A DNA stretch of 64,000 nucleotides from Opisthorchis felineus (GCA_004794785.1 SJOL01010342.1:158284-222283); one strand, 5' to 3'. Positions 26,867 to 39,770 are shown, counted from the stretch's first letter. Translations and numbers: made by a program. Notes: a model not told the origin generated them from the letters alone.

Positions 26867-29814
26867 ACATGATCAAATGTCAATCTGTAGTGTACCAATG
26901 CACTAATTCTGACTGAGCTGAAATACAGTGAGATCTGAGCTGCGGATGTTATTTATATCCTAAAAACAGCTGAATGCCAACTATTGTGCTGACAGCGCTG
27001 ACCATATTAAACGCACCGCTGCTGAAAGTAGCGTAAGCGCCAATAAACGTTGGTGAGGAAGGGTCGAGTTAACCTGAAGGGTCTTAAAACTCGAGAATGT
27101 TGTCAGTATCTTAAAAACTACTTAGATTGCGGTTTTCCGTGTGATGCCAATTGTGACGTCATTATCTTCACATTATCTTCACCTTCTGACACGTGATATT
27201 CCGTCGGAGTCACGCCAACTCGAAATTGCAAAATAATACACACTTACCACTGTCTGCATAAGTCTTCACTATAATCGAACAATAGGCAACCGTAGTTAAA
27301 ATAGAGATCAACAAATGCCTCATTACTGGTACAGTCCAAGTAAATTGAGATTAAAGTGCAGTTTTTTTATGGAGATTCTGTTATAATCTCAAACAAAAAA
27401 CCAGTCACATCACTTGCTAAATATATCTGAAGTATGCTTGGGTAACCACTCTATATGCAGTATTCTTGTATAAATCTCCCTCTCCCGTAACGACATCATT
27501 ATTAAGGTTAGATCACATCGAAACACTGAGAAGCCTCTCTCCATTTTTTCTCTACATAAAGCTCATCAACAACCCATATATGCTTGACCATTGCGGAAAT
27601 TGATATCCATGCATCTGAGGGGCTAGTAGAACGTACAATAATTATTCCACCAGCACACTCCCGACAAACGTGACCAATCAGCTTGCCATCATACAGCACG
27701 TTTTCACATTTTGAATATCGGGATTTGCTAGCAAATTTAAAAAGCTGAAAATTAAGCAGTGGCTTACTTAGATTGATTGCCCTCTGGATATAGGTAACTG
27801 TAATGTAGTCGAATATTTAATGTGATTGTACTCCGGAAGATAGCATGACTGTTTGCGAGTAGTTGTCATGCGCGACAAAATCAGCGCAGGAAATTAACAC
27901 TGCAATTCTGTTTCTTCAGTGCCGTTTATAGAGTGTTGTTCAGGCAAAAGTTAATAATGAGAATAACCCGATTCGACGAAATTGCGCGCGACAACAAACA
28001 GAGTAGTATTTATCATTAGTACGGCATACGACAAATCACTTAAACACTGAGCTCGAAGTTGGCGCTATTGCATTCGCCACGCAGAAAAAAACTCGTTTGT
28101 GACAACTTATGGTCGATCTAATCAATCTAATCTTGCGGAGCTTCCGCAAGAGATTCTAGAATTTCTGGGTCGCGCTGATTGTCCAAAACACGCGGTTTGT
28201 AGCCTAAATTTCAAGGCAATTACAATCAATATATAACATCAAATGACTCTGGATCGACAGTTAAGACATGGGTCAACGCAACATCCGCTGCATCCGACAC
28301 TTGGCCTTACCGTCACCTGACGTCATTTTCTGCGGCTGGTGAGATTTTCGAAACTGCATTATTTCCACCTTATTAGGCTTAAGCTTATTATATATACCAA
28401 AGTTTTTTTTCATTAATGCATTTGTTTCTACTTACGTGGTTACCAATACGTATACAACACCTCTGTCCTTCAGAATTTTAGGTGCGGTTTGTCGTCAACG
28501 ATTTATAAATAACCAACTTTACGAACCAACCTAGATACTCAGTGCACAGTGCATGGTTAGTCTACCAAATCACTAAGTGACTTATCCTTCTGGAATGAAA
28601 TTGTTCGTATATTTAGGATATTTGCGTTCCACGAATATGTTTGTCGTGATGGCATGGTGTACGCCGGACTGATTACAGTCAGTATATCAGTGTTCCAATA
28701 AAGTCGTTGCACGTTTCTACTAGAGGTGGCTTAAAATCGATTTGGTTAAGTACTTTATATAGTCGGTTGAACATTACTCATGTCGCTTTAAGGATGTGCA
28801 AAATTTTGTGAATTTATTACAGCAAGGTTAGCCAGGATGTACTGACACAGAAAAAAACAATTCTATGTGCATGTTGCGTGCTACCTACAAGAAATCTCCA
28901 TTCACTGAAACCTCAGTGGGAAATATTGCGATTTTTCTGAGTTGCAGTCAGTTTTCCAACTGATGTAGGTAGATGATGGTTAGGTTTCTGTGAACACAAA
29001 ATGGGGCATATAGTTGCTTTTTGAGTGTCTAGTACACTTAATTCCTACAATCTTGCTAAGTGAACCTTGATGCAGAAGACGATTTTCAACATTTGGCAAA
29101 CCCTTTAGTAGTCCTTCCATCCAGACATAGCGGAAGGAAGCTCACAAAAAACTGCAGTTGAGAAGTGTTACTTTCCCTACTGGCTTCCAGAGAGCTTCAT
29201 CCAATTTAATCCCGCTGCAGAAAATCTGGGCCAGTATAATTGTTACATGCAAACCCAGTGTCTGATTGTCATCCTACACTTTCAGCTTTGTTTACCCTGT
29301 AAACCACCATACTGCTCACTCGGGTGTTAGCGGGATTTGTTGTAACGACATGTTCGCACATACACCGATAGTAGTATCTGGCAACATTTTGATGCAGTAC
29401 TGCAGACATTTAAAACATTCGCATCTTAAAACATTTTCGGAGCGTTTCTCAACCTGCATCAAAATTTTTCACCTATCTAGCACACACATTAAAAAGCTTT
29501 CTAAATCATTAACTCTTAGTATTTGAAAAATAGAATGCACCGTGTACATCAAATGTACGTTTGCCTTGACAATCATTCCCAACAGGCGGGCTTAATAACG
29601 ATTATCTAAAACCAGCAGTGAAAAACGCCTCAAACTTACAGTCCTTAAGAATGATTCTCACTGAATATTGAACGCAAGAAAAACATGTGAAAGTACATAA
29701 GTAACCGTGCTATCACATTTATCACTCGAAAGGGCAATAACGAATTTATGAGGTGTTTCGGTTCTTTACAGAATGTGGCCTTTTCCAAGTAGAAGTTTTC
29801 TATTACGCGCACCG
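26867..29814. other. Non-coding or intronic DNA, no gene recognised
   Basis: A minus-strand frame at 27508-27699 has a protein-like composition, but it has no ATG and no convincing splice sites. No repeats recognised. Confidence 0.35.
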
Positions 29815-30135
29815 ATAAATATGTTACTGCGAACTAATCTACGCATAAGGTTGCTCAAAAGTCCTCGACATCCCACGATCGGTTTTGCAGTTCTTTGGGC
29901 TCATCAGGTAGTTACTGTCCCCAAGGTTCGGTCAACCCTATGTTCTATTAGAACCCGAATTGTACGAAATTGCAAACTACACCCATTTGCAAGCAAATTT
30001 GTTTTTACGGGAGACTTACCTGGAACCCAGCTAAATCTCTCGATTTATGATGTTTCAACGAACTTTTCAGCTGCGTTCCAGGTGAGTCTCCAGAAAAATC
30101 AAATTTCTTTGCACATGGGTGTATTTAGCTATTGA
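29815..30135. mobile_element. Rearranged foldback element with decayed hammerhead arm
   Basis: Carries one arm of the foldback family (about 29815-29935), corresponding to the left arm of the element at 33520, including the ACGCATAAGGTTGCT terminal part and the hammerhead region. It is followed by the internal module in inverted orientation (29981-30050, recognisable by CATTTGCAAGCAAATTTG) and then a shorter, diverged forward copy (about 30063-30130). The opposite arm is absent. This copy is therefore incomplete, with a palindromic internal part. It is more diverged than the 33.5-kb copy. Confidence 0.6.
29871..29913 (-). ncRNA. Decayed hammerhead ribozyme in foldback arm
   Basis: The minus strand keeps CTGATGA (29907-29901) and a recognisable helix I (CTAC with GTGG). 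The G of the GAAA box is replaced (CAAAAC), one strand of helix II no longer matches, and helix III is ACCGAT instead of the palindrome ACCGGT. Loss of the conserved G12 predicts no activity. Confidence 0.6.
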
Positions 30136-33100
30136 AGACTGTTTATTTTCGTGCTGAACAGAAAAACTTGGCGAAAGTTCTAGAGATCAATGAGGATTGA
30201 GTAATTCGCAACAATTTTGAAACAAAATCGTAAATAAATGGTTGCAAATCCCTCACGGATATTTGGTTATGCCTTGTTGACGATTAATGGTGCGCGGGAT
30301 GTTTTTTCGTAGTGGATCACGTGTTTCCGGTATAAGTGCTCTTGGTGAAGATCGGAAACGCAATGTGTTAACGTATTATAATATATAATATATACATAAA
30401 ATATATATATTATATTGTAGCTGATTTGAAGTCTAGGGCAATGTACAAGCTCGTAAGTCATAGTAGAACCAAATGTAAATGAATTTAGAATGACCATATA
30501 CGAAAGTTTGACGGACAAATAATTAAAGAAACCCAACGGCAAACGGGGTACAGTGAATTTCGACACCTGAGTGAAACGTAAATCTAAGTGCCTCTTATTG
30601 TTAACCCATCATCACGATCAGGTAGCGAAGCCTTGTATACTTTTTCAGTTTGTTTGGTTCCTAGTTCGCCAGCCGGGGTAATAGTTATCCTTGATATTCT
30701 ACGAATAGTAGTGTTATTGTATCGCTTACTTTTCCAGCGGCTTATCCAACAAACCAATGTCTACGACTAGAGCACAACTGATGCCTCAATGGACCGGCAG
30801 ACTTGTAAAATAGGTAACAACATTTTGAGCATCCAAACATGACTCTATTTGACTTCAAACAATCAATGGGACATTCTACATGCCTAACTTCCTAGCGGAT
30901 ATGCCATGGTGTCAATTGTGTTGCAAGTTCGGTGTAGTCTTTGGACTAAATTTGCATTTGTAGTCTAACGAAGGTTGCTTGCAATAATACTATGAACCAT
31001 TTTTCAAAGTTTTCCACGGATGTTATGTGACATCAAAACAATATGAATCAAATATGGTCCGCAATGTCTTGAATCTCGTTAAAATTTCGTGAACTGTGCA
31101 CTTTTCCTGAAACATGCGCATGGGGCATCTCACTTTTTAGCATAAACTAACTGCTTAGTGTACGATAGCTTAATTGAGAATTTGGTTAGTCACTATCGAA
31201 AAAGTGCGGACATTAAAGATCCTCAAACTTCATTCCGCGACATGGGCTTAAGTGAGAAAAATATGATATTTTCTTGTGGAAATTTAAAGTATAAATAACG
31301 CAGCATCCCAACAGATGATATAAACTGAAAGCTACGGTTAGTAAGAAAACATTCTTCAAGAGACAGAAAGAGGGGTTCTTTGTATGGAGCTGCCGTAGTC
31401 TGTTTTGCACCTAACCGGAAAACGATGCTTCAAGGAATATTCGGTCGTGTCCTAAAAGTTGACACCAGAAAATATGCAAACCACGCTAAAATATGGTCTC
31501 ATTGAGTGAGTAGATCTGAAGTTAGCTCTCTAGATGCCATATTAAGTATTTTTGTTTCTGGAATAATAATTATCCTCAAAAAAGTCTGTTCGTCAGGTTT
31601 AGTTACTATCGGCTTGATCTTGGACGTTTATCCTAGAAGCACCATCATTAATATTACCGCTTGTGCTATTTTTCGCGAATCCTCCAAAGGAGAGGTCCTG
31701 CTTGAAATCAAATTGGCTCGCATACCGTTGATGCGACACAAAGTTGGATAACCTTTATTTTTTACATTAGCCCTGTTATTGTGGTTTGCCAGTTGAGTAC
31801 AGGAGACAGTGTAATTACGGTTAAAATAGTGATTAATCTGTTGTAGTAGATAATAGATATGAAGGTGAGTAGCACCACGGGACACTCACATAGTGAAGAG
31901 ATGGTGCACTAATAAAATCGTTTGCTTCGCTTATGTCGATTACTTACTTTCTTCTGCTGGACCTGATCAAACCGAATGAGTTTGATAAGAATGATAAGAC
32001 ATAGGAAAAGCGACCGAAGGAAGCATGTCACACGATAGTACACCTATAAACAACGCAAAACAAGAAGCAATAGGCATATAATCCCCTCAAGTTTTGCATT
32101 GGCTAAAGTTTGAACGCGCACTTATAAAAACTTGTGGCGTAAGGATTCCCGAGGTACTTTGGTTGATTATCGGTTATTTTGAATGTCGCCTCGATTAAGA
32201 CCATCAATCGGACATCCTAGCATTACCAAACAGCCTGAAGGTGATTTGATGTGGCTTTAAAATAGAGGAAGTATCGTCGGAGTACATAAACCTTTCGTTC
32301 CATATCATGTTAGCATGGCGAAATCAAGGCCGTTTGACAGCTTCCAAAAACTCTCTCCTTAAATAAACCAAAATTTACCATCCCTAGTTTTTGCCTACGG
32401 ATAGCTTCCGTGGTTCACTCGTCTTTTCAGGTGTGAGTGCATCACAACATTTCATAATGAAACGTCCAACTAAATTACTAATCTTTAAAACAAAAAGCTT
32501 ACCTGATTGCGCATGTTTTAATATGCTTGCGAGGAAAAGATACGTCAATAAGGACTGTGCGAACTTCATTAGTAGATTTTGATGTAGCCTATAAGTTTGC
32601 TTACTTATACGTATTTATATGCATAAAGGCGATGTTTTGTAGTCGGACTAACCAATTAAACTTTATTTAAAGAATGCTATGGCTGATGAGGTTTCAGGTG
32701 TTGCTCCTGAAATGAAGCACGTGTTGCTACAATAACAGTTGTTGAAAATCTAACATTGCGAGATTAGTTAATCTCAAGTGATAATGGTAGATAATGTCAC
32801 CCCAATGCTAACGCCGTAATTAATTGAAATCCGTTTACTTCAAACATTTTTTACATTTACGTGTCCTTATATGAAATAACTGAGCAAGATGGGAATATTT
32901 TCTGACCAAAAATTTTTTATTAATAAATAAATAAATTCTATTTTGAGATATCATCTCAGTTAAGCAGCCAAAAATAAGGAGAATCATGTCCGCGCGAAGG
33001 ATCAAAATTTTTACTATATTCCGAATAGAGTCTAATTTTTATCCAAACTGGAATATGAAATTGCGACCGAACTACTGGTATTCCTATTTCTTTTCGTTAA

Positions 33101-33519
33101 CAGCTCCATCTGAGTATAACTAGAGTGGATATATATTTATCCGTAAGTACCCTAATAAACCAAAGTGATTATGGCATGCAGATTTAGTCCAACGTTTCCG
33201 TGGCTGTTTTTGACTCATTACCTGATTCAATCCGACTGGGCGGATGCGTATTTTACCGTCAAATCGTGAACCCTACAAGTCACAGTAGTCACAGTGGATT
33301 GCGCAGTTTCGCCGTCACAAACATCGGGTGAATCTTTCAAAACATCCCACGTAAACCTCGAAATAATTTTTTTCATCCATCTTTACTCCCTTCGTATGGC
33401 ACACATTGAAGTTTTAATGGCATGAACTAATCCGAATGCGCTTTCAACACCACGTGCGAGAGAATAACAGATTGTTCAAGTTATTCTTACAGAGAAAGGA
33501 AAGCAAAACTCAATAAGTT
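30136..33519. other. Non-coding or intronic DNA, no gene recognised
   Basis: Holds an AT-rich low-complexity stretch (about 30375-30416) and an AAAT-type microsatellite (about 32923-32937). A hairpin with an 8-bp stem follows CTGATGAG at 32683. No exon recognised. Confidence 0.4.
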
Positions 33520-33571
33520 ACATGTATATTCGTAATGCACTACTCATAACGTTGCTGAAAATTCTTCGACA

Positions 33572-33614
33572 GCCCACGACCGGTTTCGCCCTTCTTGGGG
33601 CTTATCAGGTAGGT
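33572..33614 (-). ncRNA. Nearly intact hammerhead in left arm, one core mutation
   Basis: The minus strand of the left arm repeats the right-arm ribozyme: helix II GCCC-CAAGAA-GGGC, GAAAC, ACCGGT and cleavage triplet GTC. The core CTGATGA has become CTGATAA (33607-33601), changing the catalytic G8, and helix I loses its outermost pair. G8 substitution is expected to abolish cleavage unless it is compensated. Confidence 0.7.
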
Positions 33615-33760
33615 GAAGTCCCCGAAACATCACAATCGAGAGATTCAGCTGGGTGGGTCTCTTGCAAAAACAAAATTTGTTTGCAAATGGGTGCATTTCG
33701 CTAATTTCGTGCAAGTTGGTCTCAAGTAGAACATAAGGTTGACGGATACTCGGGGAGTGC

Positions 33761-33803
33761 GCCTACCTGATGAGCCCCAAGAAGGGCGAAACCGGTCGTG
33801 GGC
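33761..33803 (+). ncRNA. Type I hammerhead ribozyme with complete core
   Basis: Helix I is GCCTAC (33761-33766) paired with GTGGGC (33798-33803), six pairs including one G-U. The core CTGATGA follows (33767-33773), then helix II GCCC (33774-33777) with GGGC (33784-33787) closed by CAAGAA, then GAA (33788-33790). Helix III is the self-complementary ACCGGT (33791-33796), ending in the cleavage triplet GTC, with the predicted cut after C33797. All invariant core residues are present. Helix III has no loop bases, so a single molecule can form at best a minimal stem. The palindrome would let two molecules pair, as reported for hammerheads with very short helix III. It lies in the right arm of the 336-bp foldback element. 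Confidence 0.8.
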
Positions 33804-33924
33804 TGTCAAAGAATTTTCAGCAACCTTATGAGCAGTGCATCACGAATATACATGTATCGCGATATCTCGAATATCGTAGCAACTGAAACATGAGGCGGCC
33901 TGGTGCAGCACATTAAGTTGCTTG

Positions 33925-34010
33925 GAAACATCACAAACGAGAGCTTCAGCTGGGTTCAAGGTCAGTCGCTCGCAAAAACAAATTTGTTTGCAAATGAGTG
34001 TCTTTCAATA
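33925..34010 (+). repeat. Solo internal module of the foldback family
   Basis: Seventy bases past the complete element, a block with AAACATCACAAACGAGAG, CAGCTGGGT and GCAAAAACAAATTTGTTTGC matches the internal part at 33627-33700 in the same orientation, without arms. It may be the remnant of a second, nested or tandem insertion. Confidence 0.65.
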
Positions 34011-37000
34011 AGCTACAGTTTCTTCTTATATGCTAACTCTTTAGATCCGCTTCGAAAATATCTTCACAAGGAATGTAGGAGTTTTAGCCAGATCCGTTTG
34101 GATGACACAGCGCTCGGCTGGAATCCATACTTTTCCGTTACGCCCCGTCAAACGAGGTTAAAGCAACACAGACGTTACATTCTAACATTCTGCCAATGTT
34201 TGCGACCATTTCACGTCATCACCTCGGGATAACTTATTGTTGAATTGAGTGAAGGAATTCGTAAACTATTGGAAAATACCTTGATGCGGTGCTTGCCGCG
34301 TTAACAGGAAAGTTCAGAAGTGTATCGTCTATACTGATTATTTAACCACCACATTACTACGCGGTACCAGATTTGCTTGCCGAATGTCTGATTTTAAGCT
34401 CCGTGTTATCCAGTTATTCACTTATCTTCAGGAATAAAAATAGCCAAGAACTGCTGAACTCATCAATGTCCATAGCAATCGTGTTGCTCTTAACGAAAGT
34501 GATACAACGGAGCATTTACTCTGGCTCTAATTCATTAGTGCTCAAGCAGCTGAGATGAGTGTTAGACGCCGTTTAACAAACGTTATTGAGCGGTTATTAT
34601 ATAAATAAAGCATGCATTTATAGTTAAAAAAGCACAATTTTTTGGCACACAGAGACAAACAATTGCAAAATTGGCATTACACTGCAATTATAATAGTCGT
34701 TACTTTACAAACTCTCTCTCAATTTGCAGAATCACGCTTAACTTATCCATTCGAAGGCTTGTCATTAACTGTTTGCGTCTGTGCATCGGTACTGAAATTG
34801 TTGGAGAACCTCACCCACAAAATACAATTATTTCGATCCTTATCTGGAAGAGGTCCCAAATAGAATATTTCAAGATGTTTTCACGCATATATTAGGCAGT
34901 GTATGACAACCAAGTGAATGTCCCACAATGAATCTGCCTCAAGTAATTCACGGTACTTGATAGGCCAGCTGTACGCCTGTATACTTATTGCGTTAAGTAT
35001 GGTTAAACAATTCACAGAAAAATCCTTTCTCGTCTTGATAATCCATTCAGTCCCAACAGTCATGGAATGTCGCAGTCGAATCGAATAAGGCGGTCACTTT
35101 GGATTCGACGGCCATTTAAATTAGGATTTAATCCCAGACTTCATAAAGACGATGATGCTTACGAATTCCCTCATTGGTGTGTACTGTTACACGTACATTC
35201 TATCATTCCGCTGTACCTTGGCTGGTTGAAACGGCTTCACGTTCCGGCACCTCTTCCGAGGAATTGAACAAAGCCTAACAGTGTGATACGTAGTGATTAT
35301 TCTTGAGCGTTTCAGATTTAGTCCGTTTTAAAACCAGGAACATTTCATATGAAGGACAAATTTGGACATTTTTCTGCCTACGGAAGAATGTTGTTTTAGC
35401 ATATTCTTTGGTAACCTACGATCACACACCAATGGTTTGGTAGGATCAAACTCAGATTATGTCTGGAATAAACGTTACGAACCCATTTTCCCACTTCAAG
35501 TATTCGTAGACGATATTCTACAAAGCAAGTGCGCTTATGGTCTAGAAATGATCTATTTTTATGTATTCGCATACATCCGGTAATGCCTGCCCAACCTATC
35601 CAGGGAAGTGCTCTAGGTGTACACGTTTCCAAACACGTGACTAAATCATTAGGTTTTAGTGCACTTTTGTTTAGCTATGGAACTAACCAGTGAACTTAGT
35701 GAGGGCGTAACCTAGAACCCAGGAATCTTCCACGTGACCAGGCGCAATAATCGTCCCTGGGCATGAAGTGTATTTTCTAAACTGCTCTCATCGAGTTCAT
35801 GCAATTGGGCTGAAATGTCGCTAGAAATAATTATTAGGTATCCGCTGTCTATAGAGAACCCCCGACGCAGTTTTATTCAGTGCTGAGCGGAGCCATTCTC
35901 TAATAGACCGGTTTCAACTACAAACTAGACATTATTGTGGGCATTAGTTTGCCTCTTTGCAAGGTCCTACAAACAAGACCACCCGGTTACCTCAAGAAGG
36001 CACCTTAGTGCCCAACCGAAACCATTTGCGAAAAGAAAAATTGTTACACTCTAAAACCGTTCACCTGCATGTTCCCCATTGGAGAGTTTTATCAACTAGG
36101 AGTAACACCGCTGCAAATTTTTTAGACACCTTCATGGGCTAAAACTCCTTGTTCTCAAATTTCCGTTTGGTAATACTGCTTCGATATGTCAGTATACATA
36201 CGTGACTGGCTGTTATCAGAAGCATTGACAAGCGATTGATTTATTGAACGCCTGCCTTTGTAAACTTTACATGGATCAAAAAGTGCTTATTCGTGCAGGC
36301 CCATGTTATGATCAACCGGTAAGCGAATGAGAGCCATTTACATGCTACGAGCAGGCCTAACCCTGAGTGTAAAAAATAAGTAACTTCACTTATTCTTTTA
36401 CCTTTGGCGCTTACGTCGTCAGTCAGTTTCTAGACGTTTTAGACTGTACTAATCATCCAGCAATCATGCATGTATAACAATACTTTTTAAAGTGCGCTGA
36501 TTACCGACAGATCTGAAACTGAATTAGCTAACTATGCAACGAGTGGATGGTCTGATGACTGCAGATAGTTTGACACCTGGATCGTACAGACTCATTTCGT
36601 GAAATCCACCGGCGGTTTATAATGAGCACTGGATAATGGACGATGACATGCGTTTCATGTAGCCGCACAACATCCGTGGGTGTGCTGCATTTGCTAAAAT
36701 TTACCCAGAGGATTTTCTGCCATTAAGTTCAGTTGGCCATGCGTTAGTTTCTTCGAAAATTGGTTACCAGCCGTGCGATTTAAGTAGTGCACTCAGCGGC
36801 ACTTCATTTTTTCAATCTCGGTTTGTCTGGGGTTTAAGCTGAAGAAAAAATAATCATGGGCAGACATGCAACTCAAAATTTGAGTCGGTTGGGTCACTAT
36901 TGAAGAGGATTCCTTCCCTTCAATTATGAATTTACGTTGTCAAATCTTCAGTGTTCTATTTTTGTTACTGGTAACCGGTGAATTCGTTTGAAACTTGAGT

Positions 37001-38566
37001 CTGTCGACTAGTTTTGGTTTATGATGCATTTTTATCTAGGCCAACGACTAGATTGTCCAACCTACTTGGTTTTGGGTGAATACCCCAAACCTCGGGCTCA
37101 TGGGAAGTTTATGACTTTCTCACTTCTACAAATGAATCATAATTAACCTTTATTGCTAAAAGAAGGCTGTTGATAACTAGCCCAAGTACAATTGAAAGCC
37201 AAGTAACCCGAATAGAAGCTAATTTCAGCAGATACTGTGGCTTTGGTTGGAGAAACGCAAAAACGTGAACAGACGTATCTTTAAAAGACTATATCCACCT
37301 GTGTTTAACGGGAGGATCTAAATTTCGTGGCCATGGTCACAAGAGGAGCATCTAAGCACGCAATCAATAATGTTGTTCTTCTATAACTTGTTCTTCATTG
37401 GTGGGAGGCAAACACATTTTTATAAATAGGGCGACGATGGTCCTCTGTGAAAAATGCCCTTGAATTCTAGTCAAAGTAGGTCATGTTAACCATCAAATCG
37501 ACTGGAGCTACAGTTGCTCGCGACACAAGGATTCACAAGGCTTGACTGACTGTGGAGCTTGAGGTTTTCAGGCACGATTAAAACGTAAGAAACGGTCATC
37601 GCTACACCATCAAATCGAAATTAACGCAAAGTGCCGGCTTTTGGCGGAGCTAACAGTACTCGCACGAAACGACTCTTTACCTGGAGAATGTAGGACACTG
37701 ATGCCACATTTCTAATGCCACTGTGTTTTTCATTTTATCGCTTGAGACACGCAACACTTTGTCTGTCGAGCGATTCGTGTTTGAGAACCAACGAACCAAC
37801 TACACACTGGCCAAGGTGAGTACCGAAGCACCTGCTGAGTTCATTTCCCGATACGTTACATGAGTTCTTTTTTCCTGGCGTAACAGCCGACTTTCAGACA
37901 AGGTGCTTGAGCACTCGTTTAACTATTTTCTAACCTGTTTACTTACTGATTTTCCACGGAGATTAGTACTAACAGTTGGCTAGCAGATAATATGACACCG
38001 TTTCCGAAGAAATAGACCACGATGTGTAGGGCAGTCACTTGTAATTCCGTCGTTCTAAATCTGTTTGAACAACGGCTTTTGCTTATTGTTAATGGTATAT
38101 TTTTGGGTCAAGATTCCAACCAAGTTTATTCAATTTGCATATCACTAATCTGACTACGCAGTAGGCGCCGTTGCATATCTAGTTCACTAGAGTTATTTCA
38201 ACACTGGGCAAAAAAGTAAATGTTGTACGGTTGCTGTCCATTGACTACTTCAGTGACTTAAGTAGCTTGGATCAAGAGCAACTACTATCGCGTCTCATTT
38301 AACCAGGACATTAACAGAAAAATCTGGGCAGAAATTCTGAAGGACAGTTTGCAAACCGCACAGAGTGGAAATGCGCGCGTTGCCACTTCTATATCGCCGA
38401 CTATCGCTGATGTCAGCCAAGAGGCTATTTATTTCCTTTATTCTTCTCTTTGTAAGGGACGTGCCCCCCTACCTTATTCATTTCAAGTACGCTAGCGACA
38501 TAGTAATGGGCTGGAGACTCTGTGTGCTTGGAGAATAACTACTGCCACAGACTGCACTGATTGCAG
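34011..38566. other. Non-coding or intronic DNA, no gene recognised
   Basis: Several 60 to 80-codon frames on both strands, none with a domain signature plus splice sites. No repeat shared with other parts of the window was recognised. Confidence 0.4.
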
Positions 38567-38737
38567 TGGTTAGCTGTTCAACTGAGCGCTGTTCCTTTTC
38601 AACGCCCAGCAATACCAAAACTCTCCATTTCCTTAGTTTAAGGCTACGTAGATCCACTAAGCAGCAATCGGTCCCTTACTTTTCTAAAGTGCCTCTCCGT
38701 GGGTTTGCTATGAAATATTCGGCCGTAACCGAATCAG
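38567..38737 (+). CDS. Candidate internal exon of unknown function
   Basis: An acceptor (CTGATTGCAG at 38566) and a perfect TCAG|GTAAGT donor at 38738 enclose a 171-nt open frame, phase 1 at both ends. The other two frames are stopped. The 56-residue peptide is rich in Ser, Thr and basic residues in its middle (LRLRRSTKQQS) and ends GFAMKYSAVTES. No family was recognised. No neighbouring exon could be linked, so this remains a splice-signal prediction. Confidence 0.3.
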
Positions 38738-39770
38738 GTAAGTTTATTTGGTCCCTGTGTATTCAGTTAGTAGTTGACTTGTTGTTTTTATAATGTGAAA
38801 CAAAACGAGTTCACCCCCGTCAGTCTTATGAGTATGCTAGAGTTTGCGCTGTTTCGCCGTCCCTTTCCAGACGCTGTTTAAGAGAGATGGCGTCATGTTA
38901 TCCGCTTGACAAAAAACATTTGTAGGTTCAGTGGTATTCACAAGAACGCCTTTGTCGAATTCAATTTAGGTACAACTTTTAACGCTGGTTACAGCTTTGT
39001 ATTATGAACTCCCGGCAGCTGTGTTCATCATCCTCACCAACTCGTTACTAAAGCCATCAACACGCATCCATTTTAGGTAAAAACATTTTACCTTCCATGA
39101 ATTCCATCTACCGTATGTCTATGAACCCCGAACCGATTCTTTTGTCGCTTGACTTGCATAATAAGTCCACGTCTCCTCTACTTGAGTAAAGATTCTCTGC
39201 CGCTTATTTCAGACACAGTTTTGGTCCAAATATAATTGTTCGCTATTTCACATATGACGCCACCGTAAATTTGTTTTCCTTAAGGTTTACAGAACTTCAC
39301 GCGACACGACTCATTATGGGCAAGAATACCGCTGACTTTACAATACACTGCATGCTTCACAGAACTACGGTTCATGACAGAATTCAGTGGGAAGCAGCGA
39401 GCAGCGAGCAGTATTGTTCCTCGTAGTCTAGAAAATTCGGAATCTTAGCGTGCCTAAAATAAGTTTGGCCATTGATATGCCCAGGGCATTAGTCCAACAG
39501 TCGTGCTATTAGTTACTGGAAAGGAATTCGCCTCTTTCAATAGTACGGTGAAACGCTGGTTCAGGCCACATGGTGATTTGGTGATCAAACTTGCCTACTT
39601 TGTAATCATCAAGTAGTTCACTCAAAACTGTAATAACGCTTCAAGCAAACATGACGAAGCTTGGGACTTAATTCATTCGCAATCCAATAATGTTGCTTTC
39701 AGTTAAAATAGCTATTCCGCCCGTATTATGAAAGTGTGACTTTGTCGGTCCACGTACGCCAAAACCTCAC
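38738..39770. other. Non-coding or intronic DNA
   Basis: No gene recognised. A 7-bp tandem repeat (gcagcga, two and a half copies) lies at 39395-39411. Confidence 0.45.

Larger units (their letters stand above)
33520..33855. mobile_element. Foldback element with hammerhead ribozymes in both arms
   Basis: A 336-bp element bounded by terminal inverted repeats that begin ACATGTATATTCG and extend about 100 bp inward with few mismatches. Each arm contains, from outside in, the terminal part, GTTGCTGAAAATTCTT, and a hammerhead region around ACCGGT. The internal part (about 33625-33700) holds a module containing GCAAAAACAAAATTTG that recurs at 29981, 33925 and 53450. No protein is encoded. Hammerheads in repeat arms are known from Penelope-like retroelements and their non-autonomous relatives, where the long terminal repeats carry type I hammerheads. 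Assignment to that group is an inference. A MITE-like DNA element that captured a ribozyme is the alternative. No clear target-site duplication was seen. Confidence 0.8.

Noticed and set aside
32681..32725. CTGATGAG followed by an 8-bp hairpin, hammerhead-like
   Set aside because: The sequence after the stem is GAAG and not GAAA, no NUH triplet is at the right distance, and helix II would start one base out of register.
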